Shown here in pieces: positions 60,237-60,643 of a stretch of DNA of 60,643 nucleotides. The notes under the pieces were generated by a model. That model was not told where the DNA came from. It ran no database searches and was given only the letters and a program-made list of their open reading frames with translations. The position numbers and the translations under genes are program-made. Position 1 is the stretch's first letter, and every line of letters starts with the position of its first letter. The DNA comes from an uncultured Pseudomonadales bacterium (GTDB lineage Bacteria; Pseudomonadota; Gammaproteobacteria; Pseudomonadales; Azotimanducaceae). Location: the NCBI GenBank assembly GCA_905182095.1, contig CAJJAQ010000070.1:1-60643 (forward strand), given 5' to 3'.

Positions 60237-60643
60237 AATAGTTCCAGCTGCGCGCAATGTCTTTATAGCGCTTTCCGAGTAACCAAGGTCTTGGAGTATT
60301 TCCTCGCTGTGCTCGCCCAGATTGGGCGCCCTAGTCATAGCTGCTTGTTCTATGGCATCTACCTTGATTGGGTGATTAATAATGAGTGCAATCTCAACGC
60401 CATCAATGTGCGGTTTAACCGCCATGTCGTTTGCAACAATTTGTTTATCAAATAGGGTTTCTTCAACGGTGGCGACTCTATTCACCGGCACATCAAACGC
60501 CGCGAAAATTTCTAGCCAATGGTCCGAAGTCTGACTGCCTACAACGGTTTGAATCTCATCACCAAAAGCTTGCCTATTTGCCCACATTTCTTCTGGGTCG
60601 CCGAACCTTGGGTCTGCCAATAAGTGAATGGCATCAAGCCCTG
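60234..60643 (-). CDS. CoA-transferase family III (CaiB/BaiF), C-terminal part; 5' end beyond window
   Basis: LLADPRFGDPEEMWANRQAF..., TRAPNLGEHSEEILQDLGYSESAIKTLRAAGTI; frame open to the window edge. Confidence 0.88.
   Translation of the reverse strand, partial: GLDAIHLLADPRFGDPEEMWANRQAFGDEIQTVVGSQTSDHWLEIFAAFDVPVNRVATVEETLFDKQIVANDMAVKPHIDGVEIALIINHPIKVDAIEQAAMTRAPNLGEHSEEILQDLGYSESAIKTLRAAGTI

Overview
This 60.6 kb window looks like a gammaproteobacterial chromosome segment. I found no rRNA, tRNA, CRISPR array, transposase, integrase or phage module. The first ~32 kb is mostly conserved housekeeping sequence in recognisable syntenic blocks: glnK-amtB, thrC, HAD-xerC-DUF484-dapF-lysA-(hidden lptM), argH <-> algZ/algR-like pair-hemC-hemD-hemX-hemY, rho, trxA, hemB, ABC-F, orphan ParA, dsbB, gshA, pckA, hslO-hslR-yrfG-nudE-cysQ. 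From ~32.5 kb on it is a mosaic of accessory and catabolic genes: acyl-CoA dehydrogenases, crotonase, thiolase + DUF35, SDR, 2OG and phytanoyl dioxygenases, sulfatase, DUF1080, cyclase, GST, DUF1295, MFS, Ser/Thr kinase and CoA-transferase. The main non-obvious observations are: (1) an un-tracked 58-codon lptM/lppL-type lipoprotein gene upstream of lysA, overlapping a GTG start for lysA and implying the long lysA ORF is over-extended; (2) a near-consensus LexA/SOS box (CTGTATATAGATACAG) inside a plausible promoter, followed by a 39-codon small ORF with a strong Shine-Dalgarno, in an otherwise unexplained intergenic region; (3) recurrent short tandem duplications (8-18 bp units) at gene edges and intergenic sites, including a 4x duplication of the ribosome-binding region of acpH; (4) a perfect 8-bp-arm operator-like palindrome between a MerC-domain gene and a methyltransferase; (5) a DWG-motif Ser/Thr kinase beside a divergent UbiC-like chorismate lyase. 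I found no clear candidate for a large new multi-gene defence or mobile system. The SOS-box small ORF is the best candidate for something undescribed. All product calls are from reading the supplied translations; no database search was run.
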